From the NCBI RefSeq assembly GCF_965208485.1, contig NZ_OZ242344.1, positions 124,001 to 188,000 of the forward strand: DNA of 64,000 bases, read 5' to 3'. Made by a program: the position numbers and the translations under genes. The notes beneath the pieces are model-generated. The model saw nothing but the letters and a program-made list of their open reading frames with translations. It had not been told where the DNA came from and searched no databases. This DNA is from Poriferisodalis sp965208485. Lineage in GTDB: Bacteria; Actinomycetota; Acidimicrobiia; Acidimicrobiales; Poriferisodalaceae. Of the stretch, positions 1 to 8,974 are shown piece by piece; positions within the stretch are counted from its first letter, which is position 1, and the number at the start of each line of letters is the position of its first letter.

Positions 1-75
1 TTGTGTCGGTGCCGGGTCTCGAACTCGACGGGTGTCAGCATGCCAAGCGAGGTGTGGCGTCGCTGCGAGCGCCTC
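1..75 (-). pseudogene. 3' tip of an IS3-type transposase (remnant)
   Basis: Read on the minus strand, the first bases encode a peptide containing RRHTSLGMLTPVEFE. This matches the conserved C-terminal motif of IS3-family OrfB integrases (RRRHSxLGYLSPxEFE type). Only about 25 codons are visible and the frame runs off the window edge, so it is either the end of a transposase lying outside the window or a fragment. It matters because it places mobile DNA directly upstream of the putative defence cassette. The call rests on one short motif. Confidence 0.5.
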
Positions 76-328
76 GCCGTGGCTCCCATCAGGCCTCAGC
101 AGCGCGCATGCGGCGACCAAGGAGGCCCGCGCGAAGACCCCGCAGCGGGGCCGCGATCTGCTCAGGGGCACTCACCAGCAGTCCCTTGAGCTGGTTGACG
201 GCGCATGTGCGAGCCTTGACCGCAGGAGTTCACGCAGCTCGCGAGTAGTGATCCGTCGGGTTGCCCACGGCGGTCGTATCCTCGCGCCAGCCTTCGTCAG
301 CGGAGTCTCGGTGACCTTGAGGACACAA
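76..328. other. Non-coding stretch before the PHP-ATPase gene
   Basis: About 250 bases with open frames on both strands but no recognisable protein. It presumably carries the promoter of the downstream cassette. A GTG at 311 and an ATG at 329 are both possible starts of the next gene, each preceded by a purine-rich stretch. Confidence 0.5.
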
Positions 329-3046
329 ATGACCGATATCGCTACCGACGTGATTGCGGTCGCCGGCCAACTGCCGAGCGGTGCGGAGTTCATTCGCTGT
401 GCCCTTCAGGTGAACCCGCACCACTATGGAGCGAGCTACCGCAGCGCTCCTAGCGATGGGGACTCTGCGAGCTACGCGTCGAAGCTGATCGCGAGAGCCC
501 TCGAGCTAGAGATCGGCGCACTTGCAATCACGGATCACAACAGTGTTCGGGATGTCGAAGCATTTCAAGCAGCTGCCATCGGATCCGATCTGACGGTGCT
601 CCCAGGATTCGAGATCGAGTCGACAGACGGCATCCACGTCCTGTGCATCTATGGCGCTGACACGGACGCCGCCCAACTTGAGCGCTTCCTGGGCGAGTTC
701 GGCATACGCGAAACGGAACCGTCGAGTCAACCTTGCAGCAAGGACTTTGCAGCGATCCTCGCCACGGTGCCTAGTCAGGGTGGCGTCGCAGTCGCGGCGC
801 ATGCCATCGGTTCTAAGGGACTATTCCAGGCGCTCCAAAAGAACGCCCGAGCATTGGCGTGGAGAAACGAACATCTGCTCGCAATTCAGATTCCATCTTC
901 TATCGACGAGCTCCAAGAAGGGCCACGCGCGATCGTTCGTAACCAAGTGGCGGAGTACCAGCGCTCCTACCTGGCAGGCAAACAACAAGTGATCGCCGTG
1001 GTCAACGCTAAGGATGTCGCTCGGATCGAGGATCTGGACGACCCTGGCGCTACGACTCTGATCAAGTTTTCTGGCCAGCCAGGAGTCGAGGGTCTGCGTC
1101 AGGCTTTTCTTGACCCGGACTCGCGGATTCGTCTCAACACGGATGAGCAGCCAGATGAGCATTCGGAGCTAGTGGCCATCACCTGGGAGGGAGGCGGGTT
1201 TCTAGATGGAGGCGCCATCCATTTCAACCCGAATCTCAACGTCCTCATCGGAGGACGAGGCACCGGTAAGTCCACCGTGATCGAGAGCATCCGCTACGTG
1301 TTGGATCTGGAGCCGGTGGGCGACGAGGCGCGCCATGCGCATCGAGACATTGTGCGCCACGTGCTCCGGAGCGGTACCAAGGTGACGCTCGTGGTGCGCT
1401 CGCTACACCCTGCCGAGCGCAGCTACCGCATCGAGCGCACAGTGCCTAATCCCGCCATCGTGCGGAATGAGTTCGGGGAGGTATCGAATCTGCTTCCCGC
1501 GGACGTCTTGCCCCGTGCCGAGGTCTATGGACAGCACGAGATTTCCGAGCTCACCCGGAGCCGTCCCAAGTTGACGCGTCTTCTTCACCGCTTCGTACGC
1601 GGCGATCTCGACACTGACGCACGCAAGACGGGCATTCTGCGCGAGCTTCAATCCTCTCGGAAGTCCCTGCTGGACACGCAAGCTGAGATCGAAGAAATCG
1701 AGGAACGCCTCTCGGCGCTCCCTCAGCTCCAAGAAACGCTGGAGCGCTTTCAAGAGGCCGGTCTCGAAGAGCGCCTCCGCGACCAGAGCCTGCTGGTTCG
1801 AGAGTCACAGATAGTTGAGTCGATACCAGAGCGTCTGCAGCCGCTGCGCGATTCAGCGGAGACACTGCGTCAGGAGCTTCCGTTGGACCGCGCCTTCCTC
1901 TCAGAGCGAGCGTTGACTGATCTGCCCGGGGGATCGATTCTCGACAGGGCCAACGAGGTGTTGCAAGAACTGAGCACCGCTCTGGAGGGTGCGACCCGCC
2001 GAATCGAGAGAGCGCTTGCGACAGCAGATGAGCGCATCGCAGCGATCTCGTCAAGTTGGATGGATCACAAGTCCGTGATCGATGCGGAGTATCAGACGAT
2101 TTTGCGTGATCTGCAGAAGTCGGCGATTGACGGCGAAGAGTTCATTCGCTTGCGGTCCAGCATCGAAAGCCTGCAGCCGCTCGAGGATCGTCAGGCGGTG
2201 CTATCGAAACTGCACGCTGAAGCGCGTCAGCGTCGGCGCAACCTGCTTGACGAGTGGGAAGGCGTGAAGGCCAGCCAGTTCCGCGATCTGACTCGTGCTG
2301 CGAAGAGGGTCAACAAATGGCTGCGCGGCTACGTCAAGGTGGAGGTCACGGCTGCGGGCGATCGAGATCCTCTGGCGGACTTGCTCCGCGATGAGGTCGG
2401 TGGTCGACTGACGGAGGCGATCAGGCAACTTGAGTCGATGGACCAGTTGTCATTGCCTGACTTCGTTTCACGCTGCCGAAGCGGCGCCGTCGAGTTAGTC
2501 AAACACTATGGCCTCACGAGGACACAAGCCGAGAACTTGGCCGGCGCCGGTGAGAGCACCTTCATGAAGATTGAGGAACTCCAGCTGCCTCCGACGACCG
2601 ATCTGTTTCTGAACACGTCCGGCGACCAGCGCGACGAGGTCTGGCAATCACTAGACCAACTGTCAAAGGGACAAAAGGCAACCGCAGTTCTGTTGTTGCT
2701 ACTGCTGGATTCGGATGCTCCGCTGATCATCGACCAGCCCGAGGATGACCTCGACAACCGCTTCATCAGCGAGGTGATCGTCGAGAAAATGCGCGAGAGC
2801 AAGAGACGTCGCCAATTCGTCTTCTCCACTCACAATGCGAACATCCCGGTACTCGGCGACGCAGAGCTCATTCTGGGCCTCGATGCGACCGGCGAGGCCG
2901 ATGAGGTGGAGGACGTCGGTCACGCGTTTATCGACCCTGGTCATATGGGATCCATTGACTCGTCACCGGTTCGAACGCTGGTTGAGGAGGTCCTTGAGGG
3001 AGGCAAGGACGCCTTCGAGCGGCGTCGCCGCAAGTACGGATTCTGA
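329..3046 (+). CDS. PHP-domain/SMC-like ATPase (TrlF-like), putative defence protein
   Basis: A 905-residue protein. Residues 1-250 form a PHP-type metal-dependent phosphoesterase domain, with ITDHNS near 67, PGFEIES near 92, IHVLC just after and AAHA near 160. The usual first motif is degenerate here (QVNPHHY). An SMC/RecF-like ATPase follows: Walker A GGRGTGKST near 308, a helical, probably coiled-coil middle (about 420-700), signature LSKGQK near 777 and Walker B LIIDQPEDD near 798, then a FSTHN switch motif. PHP plus SMC-like ATPase is the layout of the TrlF-like family. The start at 329 was chosen for the GAGGACAC stretch just before it; a GTG at 311 is possible. The downstream gene begins 9 bases later, so the two are probably co-transcribed. 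A role in nucleic-acid surveillance or phage defence is inferred from architecture and pairing. Confidence 0.75.
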   Translation: MTDIATDVIAVAGQLPSGAEFIRCALQVNPHHYGASYRSAPSDGDSASYASKLIARALELEIGALAITDHNSVRDVEAFQAAAIGSDLTVLPGFEIESTDGIHVLCIYGADTDAAQLERFLGEFGIRETEPSSQPCSKDFAAILATVPSQGGVAVAAHAIGSKGLFQALQKNARALAWRNEHLLAIQIPSSIDELQEGPRAIVRNQVAEYQRSYLAGKQQVIAVVNAKDVARIEDLDDPGATTLIKFSGQPGVEGLRQAFLDPDSRIRLNTDEQPDEHSELVAITWEGGGFLDGGAIHFNPNLNVLIGGRGTGKSTVIESIRYVLDLEPVGDEARHAHRDIVRHVLRSGTKVTLVVRSLHPAERSYRIERTVPNPAIVRNEFGEVSNLLPADVLPRAEVYGQHEISELTRSRPKLTRLLHRFVRGDLDTDARKTGILRELQSSRKSLLDTQAEIEEIEERLSALPQLQETLERFQEAGLEERLRDQSLLVRESQIVESIPERLQPLRDSAETLRQELPLDRAFLSERALTDLPGGSILDRANEVLQELSTALEGATRRIERALATADERIAAISSSWMDHKSVIDAEYQTILRDLQKSAIDGEEFIRLRSSIESLQPLEDRQAVLSKLHAEARQRRRNLLDEWEGVKASQFRDLTRAAKRVNKWLRGYVKVEVTAAGDRDPLADLLRDEVGGRLTEAIRQLESMDQLSLPDFVSRCRSGAVELVKHYGLTRTQAENLAGAGESTFMKIEELQLPPTTDLFLNTSGDQRDEVWQSLDQLSKGQKATAVLLLLLLDSDAPLIIDQPEDDLDNRFISEVIVEKMRESKRRRQFVFSTHNANIPVLGDAELILGLDATGEADEVEDVGHAFIDPGHMGSIDSSPVRTLVEEVLEGGKDAFERRRRKYGF

Positions 3047-3055
3047 ATGTGATTT

Positions 3056-4276
3056 ATGAATCGGACCGACTTGCTGCAGCTGATTGCCGGCGGCGAGAAC
3101 TCGCGTGTCGAATTCAAGCGGGATGACATCCCGCCGGGGCGTTTGGCTTCGAGACTTGCGGGACTCCTGAATCTCGACGGTGGACATGTGCTACTTGGGA
3201 TAGAGGATGACAGATCGATCTCAGGACTGACTAGGGCGACCGCCAAGGCAGAAGAGTGGGTGATGCAAGTCGCCAGTGATCACCTCCAGCCCTCGATCAT
3301 TCCAACCTGGGAGATGGTTGAGTCCGATGATGGCGTCGCGGTGGGCATTGTGACGGTGCCAGCCAACGCGCCCGATAAGCCGTACAAGGCCAAACAAGGC
3401 TCGCACTGGGTTACCAAGGTTCGTGTCGGCACGACGACGCGCGACGCGACGCGGGAGGAAGAACAGCGGTTGTACCAGCAGTCCGGCGGCCTGCGGTACG
3501 GCCTGAAGCCGGTGCCGGGGACCTTGCTAGACGATCTCGACACACGGCGACTGCTGGACTACTTCAACCGTGTCCTGTCTGATGGCAACTATCCGTTGCC
3601 CGGCTCAGAATCGTGGACCCAATTGCTTTGCAACCTTGAGTTGGCCACCAGATCACATGGGCAAACTCTCGCGACGGTGGACGGCATGCTGCTCTTTGGA
3701 CGCCGGGTCGGCCGCTTCCTTCCTCAATCCGGAATTCGAGCTGTTTGCTACGACGGATCGGTGCCGGACTATGCAGTGCGGGCAGACGAGAAGATCACGG
3801 GTCCGCTGGTCCCCCTGCAGAGTGACGACGGAGCGCTTCTAGAGACGGGCGTTGTCGATCGTGCCTGGGATTTTGTGCGCCGGAATATCGGGGTCTCGGC
3901 TGCACTGCAAGACGCTCGAAGCGTGCAACGATGGGACTACCCGGAGCCGGCGCTTCGTGAGGTTCTCGTCAATGCCGTGGTTCACCGCGACTACAGCATC
4001 TTGGGCACCGACATCATGTTGAGCATCTTCTCCGATCGCCTCGAAGTCCAAAGCCCTGGCCGGTTACCGAATACGGTGACCGTCGGTGGTATGCGAGCGG
4101 GAGCGCGCTACGCACGCAATCAAGTTCTTGTGAACTTCATGCGCGACTACCGCTACGTCGATGCCCGCGGTATGGGGATACGCAACAAGGTCGTGCCAGT
4201 TATGGCATCGCACAACGGCTCCGAGCCGGATCTGATCGAAGAAGAGCACAGATTCACGGTGCGTCTCTGGAAGTAG
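3056..4276 (+). CDS. AlbA_2 (Schlafen-like) / RecG-like C-terminal domain protein
   Basis: 406 residues. The N-terminal ~130 residues are an AlbA_2 (formerly divergent AAA-4) domain, with NSRVEFKRD near 15, LLNLDGGHVLLGIED near 36 and a basic GSHWVTKVRVG segment. The C-terminal half resembles the HATPase_c_4 region found in many AlbA_2 proteins and mis-named RecG-like: EVLVNAVVHRDYS, then RLEVQSPGRLP and a RGMGIRNKV segment. Family members are variously transcription regulators or Schlafen-like nuclease-fold proteins. It starts 9 bases after the PHP-ATPase stop, which points to joint function. The gene ends at a convergent boundary with the MATE gene. Whether it regulates or acts as effector cannot be told from sequence alone. 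Confidence 0.78.
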   Translation: MNRTDLLQLIAGGENSRVEFKRDDIPPGRLASRLAGLLNLDGGHVLLGIEDDRSISGLTRATAKAEEWVMQVASDHLQPSIIPTWEMVESDDGVAVGIVTVPANAPDKPYKAKQGSHWVTKVRVGTTTRDATREEEQRLYQQSGGLRYGLKPVPGTLLDDLDTRRLLDYFNRVLSDGNYPLPGSESWTQLLCNLELATRSHGQTLATVDGMLLFGRRVGRFLPQSGIRAVCYDGSVPDYAVRADEKITGPLVPLQSDDGALLETGVVDRAWDFVRRNIGVSAALQDARSVQRWDYPEPALREVLVNAVVHRDYSILGTDIMLSIFSDRLEVQSPGRLPNTVTVGGMRAGARYARNQVLVNFMRDYRYVDARGMGIRNKVVPVMASHNGSEPDLIEEEHRFTVRLWK

Positions 4277-4285
4277 CCGGGCAGA

Positions 4286-5596
4286 TCAGTTCTCGCCGGT
4301 GCGCAGCCAGGCGTCGCCGCGGAATCGCACCCACTGCGGTGCTACGCGAAAGCACATGAACAGCACGAGCGCAGACCATACCCAGCCGATGCCCAGATCC
4401 GCCAAGCGCACGGCGCCCCCGACTACGGAGAAGCCCACAGCGGCACCGGCCATCGCCCATGCCAGAAAGCCCAGGTCGCCGGCACCGATGAAGATGCCGT
4501 CGAAGGCGAACGCTGCGGCATTGACCGGCTGTGAGAAAGCCACGAACAGCAGCAAGAACCCGGCGAGGGACACCACGTCAGGATCAGCGCTGAAGATTGC
4601 GGCGATCGGTGCTCGCAGCACCACCACTGCTGCGCCGAATACGACGCTGAGCTGGATGCTCATGCCGATCATCCTGACGCTGGCGGCACGTGCCACCTCA
4701 GGCCTGCTGGCGCCGAGTTCCTTGGCCACCATGGCCTGACCGGCGATCGCCACCGCATCGAGGGCGAGCGAGAAGAATGACCAGACCTGCAGGCCGATCT
4801 CGTGGGACGCCACCTCGGTGGTGCCGATGTGCGAGGCGAAGACTGTGGTGAGCACGAACGAGACCCGCAGCGACGCCGTGCGCACGAACATCTGGGCGCC
4901 GACACGCGCGTAGCGGCGCGCAGCAGCTGTGACGAGTCGCAGCGTCGCTCCTGCCGCCCGAGCCCGACGAGCGACGGCGACGGCAAAGGCGATTGCCGCT
5001 CCCCATTGCGCGATGACGGTCGACCACGCCGCGCCGGCGATGCCCATGTCGAGCTCGAACACCAGCAGCAGTTCGATTCCCACGTTCGCCGCCGCGGAGA
5101 CCACCACGATGACCAGCGGAGTGACCGTGTCCTGCGCCCCCCGCAGATAGCCGGTGGCTGCCATCCCCATGAGCAGCGCGGTGAAGCCCCCGAGGCTGAT
5201 CCGCAGGTACGTGAGCGCCAGCTCGGCCACCTCGGGCTCGGGATCGAACAGGCTCACGAGCCAGTCCGACCCGACCCACATGGCCAGGCTGACCACGATG
5301 CCCAACCCGACGGACAGCCACACGCCCGCAATGCCCTGCTCGGCTGCTCGCCTCGTCGAGCCGGCCCCCACCAGACGGCCCACGAGCCCAGTCGTGCCGT
5401 AGGCCAGGAAGATCAGTATCGCATGCGCGCTCAGCAAGATGGCCGAGGCGATGGCGAGGCCGGCGAGCTCGGGTGTGCCGAGCCTTCCGACAATCGCTCG
5501 GTCGGTCAAGACGTAGAGAGGCTCGGCGATCAGCGCCCCGAACGCGGGCACAGCCAGCAGCAGGATCTCCCGGTCGTAGATCGTGCGTCGGAACAC
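4286..5596 (-). CDS. MATE-family efflux transporter (DinF-like)
   Basis: 436 residues, about twelve hydrophobic segments in two repeats, typical of MATE exporters. The N-terminal EPLYVLTDRAIVGRLGTPELAG region and the later AATGYLRGAQDT segment are characteristic of the DinF branch, which exports cationic or organic compounds using a Na+ or H+ gradient. The start is GTG at 5596. The gene lies 36 bases downstream of the dehydrogenase-like lipoprotein gene on the same strand, so the two may share a transcript. The substrate cannot be predicted. Confidence 0.9.
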   Translation of the reverse strand: MFRRTIYDREILLLAVPAFGALIAEPLYVLTDRAIVGRLGTPELAGLAIASAILLSAHAILIFLAYGTTGLVGRLVGAGSTRRAAEQGIAGVWLSVGLGIVVSLAMWVGSDWLVSLFDPEPEVAELALTYLRISLGGFTALLMGMAATGYLRGAQDTVTPLVIVVVSAAANVGIELLLVFELDMGIAGAAWSTVIAQWGAAIAFAVAVARRARAAGATLRLVTAAARRYARVGAQMFVRTASLRVSFVLTTVFASHIGTTEVASHEIGLQVWSFFSLALDAVAIAGQAMVAKELGASRPEVARAASVRMIGMSIQLSVVFGAAVVVLRAPIAAIFSADPDVVSLAGFLLLFVAFSQPVNAAAFAFDGIFIGAGDLGFLAWAMAGAAVGFSVVGGAVRLADLGIGWVWSALVLFMCFRVAPQWVRFRGDAWLRTGEN

Positions 5597-5632
5597 GGCT
5601 ACGCCACGGTCGCGATCAAGAGAGACCCCGCA

Positions 5633-6976
5633 TCATCCGGTGAGGCGCCGCACGCCGGTTTCGATGTCGATCACGTACAGCTCGCCCTGGTGGTCCTCGG
5701 CGAATCCGACGGGCCGCTGCGTGCTGATGCCGAGGCTCCACACCTCGTCCGGCTGTGTGCCGGGCTGCACCGAGACCGCATAGACGTCACCGCCGCAGAG
5801 ATCAGCGAAGACGTAACGTCCCGCCAGCCAGGACAGCTCGCTGCCGCGGTAGACGTGCCCGCCGATGACCGCGCAGAGGCCTCGCCCGTGCCGGTACTCG
5901 AAGTCCGGCACCCGGTGGTCGTCCAGTTCGTCTCCCACGAAGCGGCGGCTGCCCTCGTAGGAGTTCCAGCCGAGATTGGCCCCGCCCTCGTCGAGACCGA
6001 GCACGGTGACCTCTTCCATGCACTGCTGACCGACGTCGGCGACCCACAGCGTGGCGGTCTCGTCGTCGAGGGTCATCTGGAACGGGTTGCGAGCGCCGTA
6101 TGCCCAGATGCGGGGGTCGCTGCCGGCGTCGAGGTCGGGATTGCCCAGGGCGGGCACGAGCCGCCAGTCGCCGGTGTCGGAACTGCCGCCGTCGACTACG
6201 GCGAATCGCAGGATCGCACCGAGCGGCGTGGCGAGGTTCTGGCCGTGGTGATGCGGGTCGCCGAGGCCACCGCCGTCTCCAAAGGACACATACAGCAGCC
6301 CATCGGGTCCGAACAGCAGGGCGCCGCCGTTGTGCTGCGCGTTGGTCTGGGACACCGCCAGCACGTCGGTGAACCCGCCGAGCAACGCAGATCCGTCAGC
6401 GGTGGGCGTCAGCACCGTCAGCACGCTGTCCCCGTGCCGATCGGTGCGATTGATCCACAGCCTTCCGTTCGGCCCGAACGTCATGCCTACGAGACCCTGG
6501 TCGTGCTCGGCGGCGGTGTTCGACGAGAAGTCCGCGACCGGCTCAGCGCCCAGTTCGGCGGCTCCAGTGCCGTTGACCTCGAATCGCCAGATGCGGCCTC
6601 GACGGTCGCCCACGAAGCCGCCGTCCCTCCGGGGGCCTGACCCGACGGGGTCGAACACCATCACGGTGGCATCGGGAAGCTGCAAGAAAGGTGAGAGGCC
6701 CACGCTGTGCCCGGGTGCAGCGGCTCGCAGCTCGACGGCGCCGAGCTCGCGCAGGCCTGCCGGGCACGGCGTGTTGGATGCCACATATTCGGGGGTCTGC
6801 GTGAGCGGCAGCGTCGTTGAGGGTGCGGTCACCGCGATCACGGTGCTGCTCGAGGGGTTGCCGATCGCCGGGCTAGTGCTGTCGTCGATGCCGGTGCCGG
6901 AGCATCCAGCCGCCGTCGCCCCGACGCCGAGCGCTACTGCGCAAACCACGATGCTGAACAGCGGTCTGCGGGGCAC
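5633..6976 (-). CDS. Glucose/sorbosone dehydrogenase-like lipoprotein (PQQ beta-propeller)
   Basis: 447 residues from a GTG at 6976. A lipoprotein signal is seen, with a hydrophobic run and lipobox ATAAGC near residue 24, followed by a Ser/Thr-rich linker. The rest is a six-bladed propeller of the soluble aldose sugar dehydrogenase type (GSDH domain): GFVGDRRGRIWRFE, DQGLVGMTFGPNG, HNGGALLFGPDGLLYVSFGDGG, AYGARNPFQMT, WVADVGQ and GWNSYEG. These are the conserved propeller and quinone or calcium-site signatures. Whether it binds PQQ is unproven. The open frame continues upstream over ilvB, but the signal peptide fixes the real start. Confidence 0.85.
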   Translation of the reverse strand: MPRRPLFSIVVCAVALGVGATAAGCSGTGIDDSTSPAIGNPSSSTVIAVTAPSTTLPLTQTPEYVASNTPCPAGLRELGAVELRAAAPGHSVGLSPFLQLPDATVMVFDPVGSGPRRDGGFVGDRRGRIWRFEVNGTGAAELGAEPVADFSSNTAAEHDQGLVGMTFGPNGRLWINRTDRHGDSVLTVLTPTADGSALLGGFTDVLAVSQTNAQHNGGALLFGPDGLLYVSFGDGGGLGDPHHHGQNLATPLGAILRFAVVDGGSSDTGDWRLVPALGNPDLDAGSDPRIWAYGARNPFQMTLDDETATLWVADVGQQCMEEVTVLGLDEGGANLGWNSYEGSRRFVGDELDDHRVPDFEYRHGRGLCAVIGGHVYRGSELSWLAGRYVFADLCGGDVYAVSVQPGTQPDEVWSLGISTQRPVGFAEDHQGELYVIDIETGVRRLTG

Positions 6977-7063
6977 CCGGTCAATGTACGCATGCGCAGC
7001 GGTGCCACGACCTGATACGGCGGCCGTCGAACGAGGTTGTGGCTGCCTGCCAGGCACGACAGA

Positions 7064-7190
7064 ATGAGTCGGTGCGCACTGCGTTCGCGGCCGAGCCTGC
7101 GAGGCGCCTCGCGGCTGTGGAGGTACTCGCCTAGGCGAGTCCGTCTCGACGCGCTCGCCCTGCCTCCCGCTCGGGAGGCTCTTTTGTTTT
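7064..7190 (+). promoter_or_regulatory. Candidate ribosome-mediated attenuator of ilvBNC
   Basis: Between the lipoprotein gene and ilvB is a short open frame starting GTG at 7072 and ending TAG at 7132-7134 (20 codons); the last six sense codons read Ala-Val-Glu-Val-Leu-Ala. Its stop lies inside a perfect 16-base palindrome at 7125-7140. A strong hairpin with a T-rich tail (7162-7190) follows, then ilvB at 7220. Leader peptides with branched-chain codons plus alternative hairpins control ilvB operons in several actinobacteria. Here the pattern is visible but the codon enrichment is modest, and a competing frame begins ATG at 7064. Confidence 0.5.
7162..7190 (+). terminator. Intrinsic terminator upstream of ilvB
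   Basis: A perfect 7-bp stem (GCCTCCC / GGGAGGC) with a 4-base loop is followed by TCTTTTGTTTT. It sits about 30 bases before the ilvB start, so it would stop transcription before the operon unless antiterminated. That is the arrangement expected of an attenuator rather than of an end-of-gene terminator. Confidence 0.75.
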
Positions 7191-7219
7191 AGGGAAACAG
7201 TCTTTTCGGGAGAGAACCG

Positions 7220-8974
7220 ATGGAGCTCACCGGCGCTCAGGCGTTGATGCGAAGTCTCGAGATGAGCGGGGTCGAGGTGATGTTCGGCCTGCCCGGCGGA
7301 GCGATCCTCCCGGTGTACGACCCTGTCCTGGACTCGCCGATCCGTCATGTCCTGGTGCGCCACGAGCAGGGCGCGGGCCACATGGCTCAGGGCTACGCCC
7401 ATGTCACCGGCAAGCCCGGTGTGGCGATGGTCACCAGCGGCCCGGCCGCGACCAACATCGTGACGCCGCTGTGCGATGCCTTCATGGACTCGATCCCCAT
7501 GGTGGTCGTGACCGGTCAGGTGGCCATGTCGGCCATCGGTTCTGATGCCTTCCAGGAGTGCGACACCACGGGCATCACCATGGCGGTCACCAAGCACAAC
7601 TACCTCGTGACCGACCCGGCCGACATCCCGCGCATCGTGGCCGAGGCCTTCCACATCGCCACGACGGGGCGACCGGGGCCGGTGCTGATCGACCTGCCCA
7701 AGGACGTCAGCAACGCGACGATGGACTGGTACTGGCCCGATGCCGTCGATCTGCCGGGCTACCAGCCACGCCGTGAGGTCGATCCGGCCGCAATCGCCGA
7801 AGCTGCCCAGCTCGTCCGCACGGCGGAGCGTCCCGTCATCTACGCCGGCGGGGGACTGCTGAAGGCCCGAGCGGCCGAAGCGCTGCTGGAGTTCGCCGAA
7901 ATGTGCGAGATCCACGTGGCGACGACCCTGATGGCGCGTGGCGTGTTCCCGGACCGTCACCGGCTGTGCCTCGGCATGCCCGGCATGCACGGCAACTACA
8001 CCGCGGTGACCGCGATGCAGCAAGCCGACCTGCTCGTCAACCTCGGTGCCCGCTTCGATGATCGGGTCACGGGCAACCCCGCGCACTTCGCCCCGGGCGC
8101 CAAGGTCATTCACGTCGACATCGACCCCGCCGAGCACGGCAAGGTGCGGGTGCCCGACGTGGCCATCGCCGGCGACGCCAAGGTGGCGACCGAGGCACTG
8201 ATCGAAGCGCTGCGCCCCACTGACGGCAGCGCCGCCACCGATGCGATGGCGGATCGATCCGCGTGGAAGTCGACAGTCTCGGGCTGGCAGGAGCAATACC
8301 CCCTGAGCTACGACCAGCCGTCAGGCGGCTACCCGCTCAAGCCGCAGTACGTGGTGGAGCAGCTGCGTGATCACACTCCCGACGACACGATCGTCGTGGC
8401 GGGCGTGGGACAGCACCAGATGTGGGCGAGCCAGTTCTGGCAGTTCGATCACCCCTACACCTGGGTTAACTCGGGCGGTCTGGGCACGATGGGATTCGCG
8501 GTACCTGCGGCCATCGGGGCCAAGGTTGGCCGTCCGGATCGAACCGTGTGGGCGATCGACGGGGACGGCTGTTTCCAGATGACCGCACAGGAGCTGATCT
8601 CTGCCAGCGCCGAGAACATCCCGGTGAAGGTCGGCATCCTCAACAACGCCTACTTGGGCATGGTGCGCCAGTGGCAGGAGCTCTTCTACGCGGAGCGCTA
8701 CAGCGAGGTATACCTCAGCGCCGACCATCCCGACTACGTGGGCTGGGCCGAGGCTATGGGATGCGTCGGCATCCGGGTGGAGTCAGCGGAAGAAGTGGTT
8801 CCTGCCATCACCAAGGCGAACGCCGTCAATGACCGCCCGGTGGTGGTCGACTTCCGTGTCGACACCGAGGAAAAGGTGTACCCGATGGTGCCGGCGGGCG
8901 GATCCAACGACGACATCATTCTCGGTCCTGAGGGCGACGCTGATGCGGCTTTGAAGGGTTCGGCGCCGTCGTGA
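7220..8974 (+). CDS. ilvB: Acetolactate synthase, large (catalytic) subunit
   Basis: 584 residues, the normal length. It makes acetolactate from two pyruvates, or acetohydroxybutyrate from pyruvate and 2-oxobutyrate, using ThDP, Mg2+ and FAD. Seen: the catalytic glutamate in RHEQGAGHMAQGYA near residue 50, the central FAD-binding region, and the ThDP signature GDGCFQMTAQEL...NNAYLGMVRQWQ near 450-480. The start at 7220 follows a GGGAGAG ribosome-binding site. It is the first gene of ilvBNC, with a 4-base overlap into ilvN, and lies behind the candidate attenuator. Confidence 0.97.
   Translation: MELTGAQALMRSLEMSGVEVMFGLPGGAILPVYDPVLDSPIRHVLVRHEQGAGHMAQGYAHVTGKPGVAMVTSGPAATNIVTPLCDAFMDSIPMVVVTGQVAMSAIGSDAFQECDTTGITMAVTKHNYLVTDPADIPRIVAEAFHIATTGRPGPVLIDLPKDVSNATMDWYWPDAVDLPGYQPRREVDPAAIAEAAQLVRTAERPVIYAGGGLLKARAAEALLEFAEMCEIHVATTLMARGVFPDRHRLCLGMPGMHGNYTAVTAMQQADLLVNLGARFDDRVTGNPAHFAPGAKVIHVDIDPAEHGKVRVPDVAIAGDAKVATEALIEALRPTDGSAATDAMADRSAWKSTVSGWQEQYPLSYDQPSGGYPLKPQYVVEQLRDHTPDDTIVVAGVGQHQMWASQFWQFDHPYTWVNSGGLGTMGFAVPAAIGAKVGRPDRTVWAIDGDGCFQMTAQELISASAENIPVKVGILNNAYLGMVRQWQELFYAERYSEVYLSADHPDYVGWAEAMGCVGIRVESAEEVVPAITKANAVNDRPVVVDFRVDTEEKVYPMVPAGGSNDDIILGPEGDADAALKGSAPS

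Noticed and set aside
4802..6640. 612-codon plus-strand open frame
   Set aside because: Antisense to the MATE and dehydrogenase-like genes; composition is rich in Arg/Gly/His with no domain pattern.
5633..8296. 887-codon minus-strand open frame
   Set aside because: Only the part up to 6976 looks like protein, with a signal peptide at the start. The rest is antisense to ilvB, with the low-complexity His/Arg/Gly composition of a shadow frame.
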